Source: Flavobacterium sp.
GTDB taxonomy: Bacteria > Bacteroidota > Bacteroidia > Flavobacteriales > Flavobacteriaceae
Direction of reading: 5' to 3'
Assembly (NCBI GenBank): GCA_016714905.1
Contig: JADKBW010000010.1
Coordinates: forward strand, 1-64,000
Length of the DNA stretch: 64,000 nucleotides
Every line of letters starts with the position of its first letter. Position 1 is the first letter of the stretch. Shown one piece after another: positions 21,153 through 30,032 of this stretch. A program made the position numbers and the translations under genes. The notes beneath the pieces were generated by a model. That model saw only the letters and a list, made by a program, of their open reading frames with translations. It had not been told where the DNA came from and ran no database searches.

Positions 21153-24100
21153 CTAGAAAATTATTTTCTTATTGACGATAGCACCATCAACGGAAGTAAT
21201 TTGAACCATCAAAACCTGATTAGCCAAGCCCACTTTTTGTAAAATCGCGGACTGACTATTGATATCATTTTTGGCCATCACCAAACGTCCTTGTAAATCA
21301 AAAATCTGAACTGATTTCATTTTTACAAGAGAAGTCTCTACATGAATTTGCTCATTTTCCTTAAATACAACCACATTGTTTTCGTTGAAATTCGACGGGT
21401 CTACCGACAAGAATCCGTTGTTGTAACGAAGCACAAAACGCGTGTCAAAAGTACCTGCTTCGGTAACAAATTGATAAGGCGCTTGTCTCAAATCATGAAT
21501 CACACCCAACAAAGTATCTTCTAAATAGATGCCTACTAAGCTGTCTTCAAACAAACCATCTTGGTTGGAAAGCGCAATTTGATAGGTAGAGGCAGCAGTT
21601 GCTCTGTAACCCAACGGCACTTGATCAGTACTGTCAAAAGGAGTCGCACGACCTTGAATCATTAAATGCTTATTGTCTTGCTCAGCAAGCGAGTAAAAGC
21701 CAATTGTGCTACCCGCTTCAATCACTTCCCCGTCAAATCCGTCTTCATAACCATGGGTCGCATTCGGAATATAACCCACCAATAATTGTTTGAATTCTTC
21801 TACATTATTGACGTTAGTGTAGTCTAACCAAATTCTACTTTTCTCATTAGAAGGATTGAGTCTGAAGAACTGCAAATTATTTCCCGCCACACGCATATTG
21901 TTTCTAAAAGTCATATTGCCAGCAGCAGTAGCCTTTACCATAAATCCTTGTCCAGCAGAAATAAAGCCGTTAGGAGGGGCATTGTTTCCACCGGCAACAA
22001 ATGTTCCCGGAGCAGTACCAGCGCCTCCCGTTCTATTGTATGCTGCATAATCAGAGAACAGATACGAGCCTCCAACATATTGGGTGTTGTGCGTCCAGAA
22101 ATAAAAGGTAGTTCCTACGCCAGGCGCTCCCATAACTCCAGGATTTCCGTCCATCACCAAATCTGCATCAATAGCACTTGGATAAGGATTCCCTAAGAAA
22201 TTAAGGTCGTTGGCTGCACTAGGACGGAACATAGCAACAGTATAATCTCCATTATTAGGTGTCCCAGTAAAATTACCCTTAAAGTCTTGCAAAACAGTTT
22301 CACTAGAACCTGAACCCGTCTGAGGACCTCTTATGGCATACCCTACACCCTGAATCATCGTTGTCGTGTTAACGGGAAACGTCCATGTGTAGGTATTAGA
22401 ATCAAACTTCAGATATTTATCTGACAAAGTGAGTGGAGATACTGTTTGCAGAGTATTAGGATTTAAGGGAGAAGACCAATAGGTATAATCAAACTTACGC
22501 GTCCTAATCCATCGTTCATAAGTTGCCACACCCGTATTGGCGTTCACTGTAGTAGCAGAATTTTGCATCAAGCTAGCTGCACCCAGACCTAAAGGAAAAG
22601 TAACGTCATCCAACATCCTAAAAGTTCCACCTGGAGCTCCTCCCGCAACAAGGACTGCTCCATTGACAGTTAGCGTGACACCCGGATTTACAGTTACTGT
22701 AGCAGTATTATTTATCTTTAGTGAACATATATTTAAATCGGCGGCAATCGTCAAAGTACCCGAAGTCACCGTCACGTTATCACTCGGTCCTGGAGGCCCA
22801 GGATTCCAAACACCATTCCAAGTAACCGTCGGATAGGAAACTACAACCGCATTAGAATATAAGGTTGGACAACCCACAATCATCGCTCTAAAATAAGTAG
22901 TTACTGATAAACCGGTAACATCGGCTGGAGTCAAAACAGCTTTCCCTGCAGACCCTGGAACAGTCGTCGCCAAAGTAAAGGCTGGGTTATCTGCCATTTG
23001 CCAACCCGAGATTGTACCCAAAACAGCAGGTACATAACCCGTCAAGGTAATATTGCTAGACAGCGTCGTATCGCCACAAGAGATTACTTGATCTCCAGTA
23101 GCTGTTCCAGCTTTGGTCACAATAAGATTTAATACACTTGAGGTATCACAAAACGGCGCTGACAAAGCAGTAGCAGTGGCCGTGTAGGAGGCATCATTGT
23201 TCAACTTAGCGTAAACGACAGGCTCTGCCGTTCCAGTATAAGCTCTGGTTCCCAGCATCTAAAAATAAACCTGTAGTGGGCGCCCAAGTTAAATTGGCAG
23301 GCGCGGTTCCAGTAATCTTAATGTTATCCACACACCAATACCAAGCAAAAGGTGCATTGATATATTTGAACTTGATGCGGACATTGCTTCCTCCTGTTGT
23401 TAGTGCATAACCAGCTGCATAAGTAGATAAATCAATAATTTCGTTAATAAAGGCACTATCAAGTCCACGACTAGAATCATAACTTATTACGGTTGTCCAG
23501 ACTTCACCGTTATTAATCACGGCATCTGAATCGTCTGTGATCTGAACTTCTGCAGTTCCTCCTAAATCAAGATAACGTTGCCAAAAACTTAAGCTAATAT
23601 TGGTATATCCCACCAGTGAAAAAGCAGGAGTCACCAACTCGGTATTGGTTGTCCCTCCAGATCCTTGCAAATCACTATTCGACATAATAAATTGACTGGC
23701 ATCATTACTCGTTACGATGAAACTGCGGTTAGGAACAAGATGCGGACTTGTACGCAGTGTCCAGTCTGCACCTGGAACTCCTAAAAACCCTCCTGTAACA
23801 GTTCCTCCCGTCGAATTATTAAAAGCAGTCCAAGGACCATAAGGAACTACTCCCGGTGGAATTAGATTTTGGACGCGCGTAAAAATATCCGAACTGTTAA
23901 AATTTTCTTCAAATATGACAGCACCACTCACAATCCCTCCGGTTGAAGTTAAGGCTTGAGGTATATTTTCACAAACAGTAAGAGTCGTAGGCGTGAATAC
24001 AATTGGCGATGGCACATCATTTACTGTAACGGTGTAAGTTACCGTGTTGCTGTAAAAAGGTGCAAAAGCTTGCGTAGCGGTTAAGGTAAACACATTAATT

Positions 24101-26319
24101 CCCGGATTGGTCGGACTAAAAGTATAACCTCCGGTCGGTGTACCCGACACACCAGTTGCAGGATTCCACACAAAATTATCATAGCGCAAAGCAGGAACCC
24201 CGCTGTGTGCATCAAAATTTAAAGTTACCAATGGCGACGTTCCTCCATTACAGAACGAAGTCGAACTGGAAGAAAGCGTCAGTGGTGGTGGCGGTGCCGT
24301 CACGAAAACCGTGTAATCTTCAAATGTCCCAAATGGTCCCGCAGCATAACACGGACCTTGGTTTGCCCCAGTACCGGACAAATCATTGATATCAGCTCCT
24401 CCTATACGCATACGGTGCGGACCAGCCGTATTGGCCACGCCAGGCACACTAACCGGAACTATAAAGTTCAAGTTTAAAGTAGTAGGATTGGCGCTCAATG
24501 AAACACCACTGGCGACCAATTCGGCGCTACCTATATTATTATCAAACACACCATCATTATTCCAATCAATCCAAATTCTGGTATTATAGGTAAAACCTGT
24601 TCGGTAAGTAATCGCAATAGGAACATTTTGGGTTTGAGCAATATTAGTACTAAAGGCTGTATAATTTCCAAAAAAACCGGGCTCCGACCCTGTGGTAATA
24701 TTGATAGATCCGAAAGTTACATTAGTAATTCCTTGACCGTCGGTACTAGTTGGCGCTGGCGTACAAGGCGCTGGCGGCGGCGGCAATGTTAAAAATGAAG
24801 TAAGAGTAGACCATGCACTATACTCTCCACCACAATTAGAGCGTACCCATACTCTATAGGTAGTAGAAGCCAATAATCCGGTAAAGGTTGTTACAGTTCC
24901 TAAATTTGCACCAGCAATGGCGGAAGTCGAAATAGGCGGCGTAGCACTTGTTGAAATAATATATTCATAGCCTGCAGAAGGCGCCGAAGCCGAAGCAGTC
25001 CAACTAACAACAGCAGAATTATATGTAATCGAACCACTAGTTAAACCCGTTGGCGGAGCACAAGTTGGGGTATTCAGCGAAATATCATCAATCTGCAAAT
25101 AGCCATTCAGAAAAGCTGCAGTACCTCTAAACCCTAGATAAAAGGAACCCGTTGCGGCGGCAACAAAGTGAAAGGTAAAGGTATTGGGCGTCGTCTTAAT
25201 ATTTTGATGGTCTGCTAACAGCGTGCCGGCAGCCACCCCTGCGGCGTCGGCAGTCAAACTAGTAGATACGCGCAATCGCTGACTGTTTGAAGCCGCTTCG
25301 CGAGAACCACCATATTTATAAGACACACGATAGGTCGTTCCAGCCGTGAGTGAAATGAGCCGCGAAAAGAAATATGTATCGGCAGCGGCAGCACTACCAG
25401 TGATTAGATTTTTATTGGCAAAACCACCGTAAGGCCCTACAGGAGTTCCTGGAGGGAAAAGTGTGCCACTTGCTGCATCTCGAGTTCTCATGAGTGCACC
25501 AGTCGTCGCAACAACAGTAGTACAATTGGGTATAGCAGGTGCCGCCACACCTTCAAAGGTTTCTATATAGGGAAAAACGGGAGTAGAACAAAGTGGCGTC
25601 AGTGTGCCGTTAATATTTCGGGTCCACGCATGACAACTAGATTTTACATAAAAAGTATAAGGTATCCCTGGCAACAAACCCGTAACGCTATCATTAGTTA
25701 GCGCTGTGCTTCCCGAGGCAAACAATCCTGCTGCCCCACTTCCTGGCAAACCACTACTACGAACCTCCCACATATAATTCACAAAACCAACAGTCAAAAA
25801 CGCGGGAGCCGTCCAACTAAAATTAACCGTCGTATTATCTACCTGCAAATTGGTGACTAAAGCAGTCGGATTAAAACATAGAGGTGTCCACGTAAGCTGA
25901 GTATTGGCGGCAGGACCACCGCCTACTAAATTATTAAGAGCAATATTTGAAGTGTTAAGAGTACCTGCAGCAGTAGCACTCCACGGCGCAATCCTATTAC
26001 TAAAATCTGCATTCGTCAAACCTCTGAGCCCTATTTGACCTGATGTGGAAGTTGCAGAAACGGTAGCCCATGATTTGTATTGAATTTCTATTCTCATATT
26101 GGACTCATACAAGCGATGATGTCCCACCAACCATGTCAACATAACCCGGTCCAACACCTTGCGCAAAGGTGTAATCATTTGCCAACGAGCCTTGCGCGTG
26201 GAGAGAAACATGACTACAAATCAAAAATGAAACAAAAAACAAAAATTTGAAATAATTGTTTTCGTTTTTGGCATTTTGTTTGAAGCGTGGTTTAAAAGTA
26301 AATTTCTTTTCATAATCAT
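21153..26319 (-). CDS. T9SS type-C cargo protein with anchor-J, FN3 and GEVED domains (three frameshifts)
   Basis: About 1,720 residues once three frame changes are joined. The real N-terminus is at 26319 (or ATG 26313): reading through a T-run deletion near 26230-26260 restores a signal peptide ending SLHAQ. A second change is near 26110 and a third (one extra C) at 23251. Domains by pattern: FN3-like modules; two choice-of-anchor-J (MAM-like) jelly rolls, including LSFWQRYLDLGG...WYWCVDNIKITG; a GEVED-type domain (TRIWIDWNNDGVFD...GTFEDYTVFV); and a C-terminal module with LNFLGNPYPSAIDAD, ending in a type-C T9SS domain (VQIFDLQGRLVMAK ... NKKIIF), the type described for ChiA of Flavobacterium johnsoniae. 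Predicted to be secreted by T9SS. Substrate or binding partner unknown. Confidence 0.87.
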
Positions 26320-26460
26320 TTTTTTAAGTTGGAGCGGTTACTATTTTTTCTTTCCAATGAACTAAACTTATTAGGTTTAAATTTAGGTTAAGTTTTTGGA
26401 AATAAATTTAGAAGAAATTGACTGCTTGTCAAAATTATAAATCTTAAAATTATCGAGCTA

Positions 26461-26510
26461 GCGATGAAATGTATAAAAAAATCGACGAAATGCATTTTAT
26501 CGACGAAAAC
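26461..26510. promoter_or_regulatory. Three CGAYGAAA direct repeats upstream of the 21153-26319 gene
   Basis: CGATGAAATG (26462), CGACGAAATG (26483) and CGACGAAAAC (26501) repeat with a spacing of 18-21 bp, about 145-190 bp upstream of the ATG at 26319. Candidate operator for a regulator binding successive helix turns; inferred. Confidence 0.35.
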
Positions 26511-26553
26511 AGCCTAAATATACTTACAAATTTCTACTATTTTTGCAAAAAAA

Positions 26554-26742
26554 ATGGAAGAATCAGGAGCATTTCTCACTATATTTTGCCAAATCCTAAC
26601 AGATTTACACTAAAAAAAAGAAAATCAAGCAGATTTACTAAAAAATCATTTTGAATTTTTGCTGTTTAAAAATAGCGACGGTGAGAAAATCAGAAAGGAA
26701 AAGTGCATCGACTGCAAAGCCCAAAACGACTGGTTTGCATAA
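26554..26742 (+). pseudogene. Short ORF with an internal in-frame stop
   Basis: A 63-codon frame starts at the ATG at 26554 (MEESGAFLTIFCQILTDLH), hits TAA at 26611, and continues in the same frame for 43 codons to GEKIRKEKCIDCKAQNDWFA before a final stop. A promoter-like TATTTTTG box lies just upstream. Coding-like composition after the stop, with a CxxC pair, suggests either a decayed gene or a base error. I do not recognise the product. Confidence 0.3.
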
Positions 26743-27312
26743 ACCGCCACTACTAAATTTCAGACTCAACCCATCAATCAAATCTTGTTTCCGTCACTGA
26801 TTGATGCAAAAAAGTGTTGATTCAATTAAAATTCTACACAACAAACTGTTTAGGCATTATTACAAATAAATAAGCAAAAACACAATCCATATCACCTGTA
26901 TATTACCACAACACACATGATAAAATGCGCTGAAAATCAATACCGTCATCGGCACAAACAAACACCACCAATAGCACACGAAAAACGAAAAACACCAGCA
27001 AACCATGAACTATGATTTGAGTGTATAAATAAGTGGAAGCAATCAATAAACTACTCGACAATAAATGCTTACGACTACCAACCAAAAAAGTCAAAAGTTA
27101 TACCTAAATATAGGTAGCAATTGCACAATGGTAAATTATTGGTGAAATCTGCACTACCTAAGGCAAAAGAAAGAAATTCGCTACTACCGAAGGATTGGCA
27201 ACTTTTTACCTGAAAACAAACTTCTCTTTTACAACAATTATGTTTAATATTCTTATTAAAAGCTTAATCAAAAAATAATCCGGAGTTTCCCATATAGCTT
27301 TGCGCCTCTGCG

Positions 27313-27771
27313 CCAGCTGCGCAAAGTCTCCAGCTGCGCAAAGTCTCCCGACTTTGAGCCAACCAGCTGCGCAAAGTCTCCAGCTGCGCAAAGTCTCCCG
27401 ACTTTGAGCCAACCAAATCAACAACAGCTAAATCCCAGCGCTGCGCAAAGTCTCCCGACTTTGAGCCCGACTTTGAGCCAACCAAACCAGCTGCGCAAAG
27501 TCGCCAGCTGCGCAAAGTCTCCCGACGCCAGCTGCGCAAAGTCTCCCGACTTTGAGCCAAATCGCCCAACCAGCTGCGCAAAGTCTCCCGACTTTGAGCC
27601 AACCAAATCAACCACCTGCGCAAAGTCTCCCGACTTTGAGCCAACCAAATCAGCAACAGCTAAACTGCTGCGCAAAGTCGCCAACCAAATCAACAACGCC
27701 AGCTGCGCAAAGTCTCCAGCTGCGCAAAGTCTCCCGACTTTGAGCCCGACTTTGAGCCAAATCGCCCAACT
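27313..27771. repeat. REP-like hairpin array, left of the RAYT gene (13 copies)
   Basis: Thirteen copies of CTGCGCAAAGTC lie within about 460 bp. The full unit is an imperfect palindrome: GCGCAAAGTC, loop TCCC, GACTTTGAGC, with one mismatch in a 10-bp stem. Units are separated by variable AACCAAATCAACAAC-like spacers; some are truncated. The array ends about 50 bp before the transposase gene. Such hairpin arrays are the expected substrates of REP-associated tyrosine transposases. Confidence 0.88.
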
Positions 27772-27821
27772 TGTATTGGCTTTGCAGATTTTTTATTATT
27801 TTTATGTAAAAATTAAACGCC

Positions 27822-28424
27822 ATGAAAGAAGGATATGTTATAAGAGATCAGAATATACCACATTTCATTACAATTACCATTGTAGATTGGATTGATGTTT
27901 TTTCCAGGAAGACATATAGAGACAGTGTGATTGCGTCTTTTGAATACTGTATTTATAATAAAGGAATGATTTTATATTGTTATGTAATAATGAGTAATCA
28001 CATTCACATGATTGTTCAGTCTAGTGATGGTAAATTATCGGATTTAATTCGAGATTTTAAAAAATATACTGCTAAAACTATTTTAGAAAAAATTAAAACA
28101 GAGCCGGAAAGCAGAAGAGAATGGATGTTAGGAAGATTTAGGCTAGCAACAGAAAGTCATTCCAGAAATAAAAACTTTCAATTTTGGCAACTTGGTAATC
28201 ACGCGGAAGAAATCTATACAGAGAAATTCATGTGGTCAAAGATAGATTACATACATCTTAATCCAGTTCGTGCAGGCATTGTTTTGAAACCACAAGAATA
28301 TATTTATTCTAGTGCCACTAATTATGTTGATGGCATCGGAATTCTTCCTGTTGAAATAGTTCAAATTCCTATTGTAGATGTTATGAATCCTAATTCCATT
28401 ATAAAATATAGTAGTTATGAATAG
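27822..28424 (+). CDS. REP-associated tyrosine transposase (RAYT, Y1/TnpA_REP family)
   Basis: A 200-residue Y1-type single-strand transposase of the IS200-related RAYT class. The HUH metal-binding motif is in YVIMSNHIHMIVQ (about residues 54-66). The candidate catalytic Tyr is in IRDFKKYTAKTI (about residue 86). The typical C-terminal signature WSKIDYIHLNPVRAGIV follows. These enzymes cut and rejoin REP hairpins in single-stranded DNA and are usually domesticated single-copy genes with no mobility of their own. Arrays of the matching hairpin lie on both sides here, supporting a functional pair. The last 24 codons are included in a 137-bp tandem duplication. Frame intact; plus strand, opposite to most neighbours. 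Confidence 0.92.
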   Translation: MKEGYVIRDQNIPHFITITIVDWIDVFSRKTYRDSVIASFEYCIYNKGMILYCYVIMSNHIHMIVQSSDGKLSDLIRDFKKYTAKTILEKIKTEPESRREWMLGRFRLATESHSRNKNFQFWQLGNHAEEIYTEKFMWSKIDYIHLNPVRAGIVLKPQEYIYSSATNYVDGIGILPVEIVQIPIVDVMNPNSIIKYSSYE

Positions 28425-28626
28425 TAACAGAACGCAAAGTCAGGAGACATTTGCGCAGCTCATAGCTGCAATGAACACTTTGCGAATCGGAAATAGTTCA
28501 AATTCCTATTGTAGATGTTATGAATCCTAATTCCATTGTAAAATATAGTAGTTATGAATAGTAACAGAACGCAAAGTCAGGAGACATTTGCGCAGCTCAT
28601 AGCTGCAATGAACACTTTGCGAATCG
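28353..28626 (+). repeat. 137-bp tandem duplication covering the RAYT 3' end
   Basis: Copy 1 starts at 28353 inside the RAYT gene and copy 2 at 28490. By eye the two differ at one base in an ATAAAATAT / GTAAAATAT stretch. Each unit carries the last coding codons, the stop and a nested inverted repeat (CGCAAAGT ... ACTTTGCG around GCAGCT-CAT-AGCTGC). Confidence 0.9.
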
Positions 28627-28770
28627 GAGCAAAGTCTCCGCTGCGCAAAGTCTCCCGACTTTGAGCAAACCAAATCAACAACAGCGGCTAGCTAACCGCT
28701 GCGCAAAGTCCCGCTGCGCAAAGTCTCCCGACTTTGAGCCAACCAAATCAACAACAGCGGCTAGCTATCC
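28626..28770. repeat. REP-like hairpin array, right of the RAYT gene (3 copies)
   Basis: Three CTGCGCAAAGTC copies plus a partial AGCAAAGTCTCC, with the same GACTTTGAGC arms and AACCAAATCAACAACAGC spacers as the left array. The spacers here end in CGGCTAGCTA, unlike the left side. Confidence 0.85.
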
Positions 28771-28779
28771 AAAAAAAAA

Positions 28780-28799
28780 CCTCCTAATAAATTAGGAGG
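28780..28799 (-). terminator. Intrinsic terminator of the 28836 small gene
   Basis: An 8-bp stem CCTCCTAA / TTAGGAGG, loop TAAA, followed on the minus strand by nine T residues. It lies 37 bp beyond the stop codon. Confidence 0.85.
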
Positions 28800-28835
28800 C
28801 CTCTCTCGAGTTAACCAATAATACTCAATAAAAAA

Positions 28836-29156
28836 CTAAGCGATATTTGAAGCGTATTGAGACGCTTTTTTCAAAAACGTTTTGATCAACAAACGGTTAG
28901 GGGCAATTCCGTTTGTCATCATTTGTTTTCTCGTATTTGATTCTTTAATAGTGTTTTCGTTAGTAGTTTGTCTTGTTCCCATAAACCAAGAAACCATATT
29001 CATTGAAGAATTAGATTCTACTGCAGTAGTTGTTGCTGTAACAGTAGCAGGAACTTCGATTGTGTTTTGTGCAAACCCAGCAGTTGACAACAACATCATT
29101 ACTAAAACAATCATCATTTTGATTGTGTTTGAAGTAGTGTTTGCTGTTGTGTTCAT
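28836..29156 (-). CDS. Small secreted protein, twin copy 1 (unknown function)
   Basis: A 106-residue protein starting at MNTTANTTSNTIKMMIV. The signal peptide ends near STAGFAQ, leaving a mature part of about 77 residues rich in Thr, Asn and Ser, with a conserved-looking core SMNMVSWFMG and a basic C-terminus GIAPNRLLIKTFLKKASQ. The near-identical paralogue is at 41184, with 9 differences in 106 residues by my count. Start choice: the ATG at 29156 is shared with the twin and lies 30 bp after a TAGATTTG box; the longer upstream reading frame is not conserved. Own promoter and terminator make it a single-gene unit. I do not recognise a named domain; envelope or secreted location is predicted. 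Confidence 0.82.
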   Translation of the reverse strand: MNTTANTTSNTIKMMIVLVMMLLSTAGFAQNTIEVPATVTATTTAVESNSSMNMVSWFMGTRQTTNENTIKESNTRKQMMTNGIAPNRLLIKTFLKKASQYASNIA

Positions 29157-29185
29157 ATGGTGTGTGTTACTTTGTTTGTACATGA

Positions 29186-29193
29186 CAAATCTA
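29186..29193 (-). promoter_or_regulatory. -7 box TAGATTTG of the twin gene copy 1
   Basis: TAGATTTG on the minus strand fits TAnnTTTG and lies 30 bp upstream of the ATG. The same box at the same distance precedes the paralogue at 41504, in otherwise similar upstream DNA. Confidence 0.6.
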
Positions 29194-29270
29194 TGGCAAC
29201 CTCACAGCCAACTGAAATAATTTCGGTAACTAACCTCAAAACTCGTTCAACTTACCAAAAAGCAAAATTC

Positions 29271-29299
29271 GATGCATTTCAGCTAAAAAAGATGCATTT
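29271..29299. promoter_or_regulatory. GATGCATTT direct repeat, 20-bp period, upstream of twin copy 1
   Basis: GATGCATTT occurs at 29271 and 29291, separated by an A-rich 11-bp spacer. The arrangement is kept upstream of the second twin (41621, 41641). Two half sites on one helix face suggest a regulator dimer site; the regulator is unknown. Confidence 0.45.
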
Positions 29300-29816
29300 A
29301 ACGGGCAACTTCAAAGGTCAAAATGGAAAAAAAATAGACACGCAAAGAAATAACACCTCGAATTGCAATCTTTTCTGCCAAAAACAAAATCAAAAGGAAA
29401 AATCCTCATTCAATTCTTACCTATATATAATAAGGTATAAATAATAGTCACAGCTCAGTAAAATATACCGCCTTTGTGCAATGCAACACGACAAGCAAAG
29501 GCAACCCACGATGGCAAGGATTTATAATACGTGGCTACAGTATGCCTAGCGCGCAAAGTTGCCCACTTACATCTTTGACAAAAAATCAGAATTGACTGTC
29601 GGCAATACAATAAAATAGTAATAACTAGAAGCAACCGAATGAAGACTGAAAACAAGGCACGTTCACGACTACTGCAAACTAGCATCTGAGTAGAGCGTAA
29701 TCCGAATCCCAGCTATAATAAAAATTTCAAGATTAATGATTATTGTCATATCACAGCAACTATATACCACCTACCTTTATGAGGTAATAGTGCATCATTA
29801 TAAAAGTTTTTTTAAG

Positions 29817-30028
29817 ATGAAAAGTAATATGGGTTCAGTAGACAGGATTATTAGAGTAGTAATCGCCGCAATTATTGTGGTTCTTTATTATAAAGGAGCA
29901 ATTACAGGTACCTTAGGCGTCGTACTGCTTTTACTTGCAGTTGTATTTGCATTAACCAGTACCTTGGGCATTTGTCCACTCTACGTGCTTTTTGGGATTA
30001 CCTCCTGTCCGATAAAAGAAAAAAATAA
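29817..30028 (+). CDS. DUF2892 (YgaP-type transmembrane) protein, apparent frameshift at its 3' end
   Basis: About 70 residues. MKSNMGSVDRIIRVVIAAIIVV begins a two-helix membrane protein of the DUF2892 family, with a hydrophobic second helix VVLLLLAVVFALTSTLG and the characteristic ending CPLYVLFGITSCP. The family forms small inner-membrane proteins found alone or fused to rhodaneses. As sequenced, the frame runs on without stop into the next gene. Adding one A to the seven-A run at 30019-30025 gives the normal ending CPIKEKK and a stop at 30028, five bases before the next ATG. I therefore annotate two genes; a genuine fusion is less likely because a signal peptide would be internal. Confidence 0.75.
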
Positions 30029-30032
30029 GATC

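Larger units (their letters stand above)
26320..27312. other. Intergenic region, mostly non-coding
   Basis: About 1 kb of AT-rich DNA between the surface gene and the REP array. I see the phased direct repeats (26461-26510), a short interrupted ORF (26554-26742) and a 9-bp inverted repeat CATCAATCA / TGATTGATG (26771-26806). The rest shows no supported gene. Confidence 0.6.
29157..29816. other. Intergenic region with promoter, direct repeats and degenerate REP-like elements
   Basis: About 660 bp without a supported gene. It holds the promoter and phased repeats of the twin gene (29186-29299). At 29507-29560 a CGATGGCAAGGATTTATAAT stretch and GCGCAAAGTTGCCC look like decayed copies of the two palindromic repeat families seen at 7443. 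The remainder shows nothing I can support. Confidence 0.55.

Noticed and set aside
26469..26654. 61-codon frame overlapping the phased repeats
   Set aside because: Lys/Ser/Asn-rich, starts within the repeat region, and conflicts with the better frame at 26554.
27206..27743. Several long open frames on both strands across the repeat array
   Set aside because: They exist only because the hairpin unit lacks stop codons in most frames; the translations are pure repeats (QSLPTLSQPNQ-like) with no start context.
27313..27771. CRISPR array
   Set aside because: The repeated unit is a hairpin with irregular spacing, spacers are themselves repeated and sometimes absent, and no cas gene is present.
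29455..29685. 76-codon minus-strand frame
   Set aside because: Covers degenerate palindromic repeats and has no coding features.
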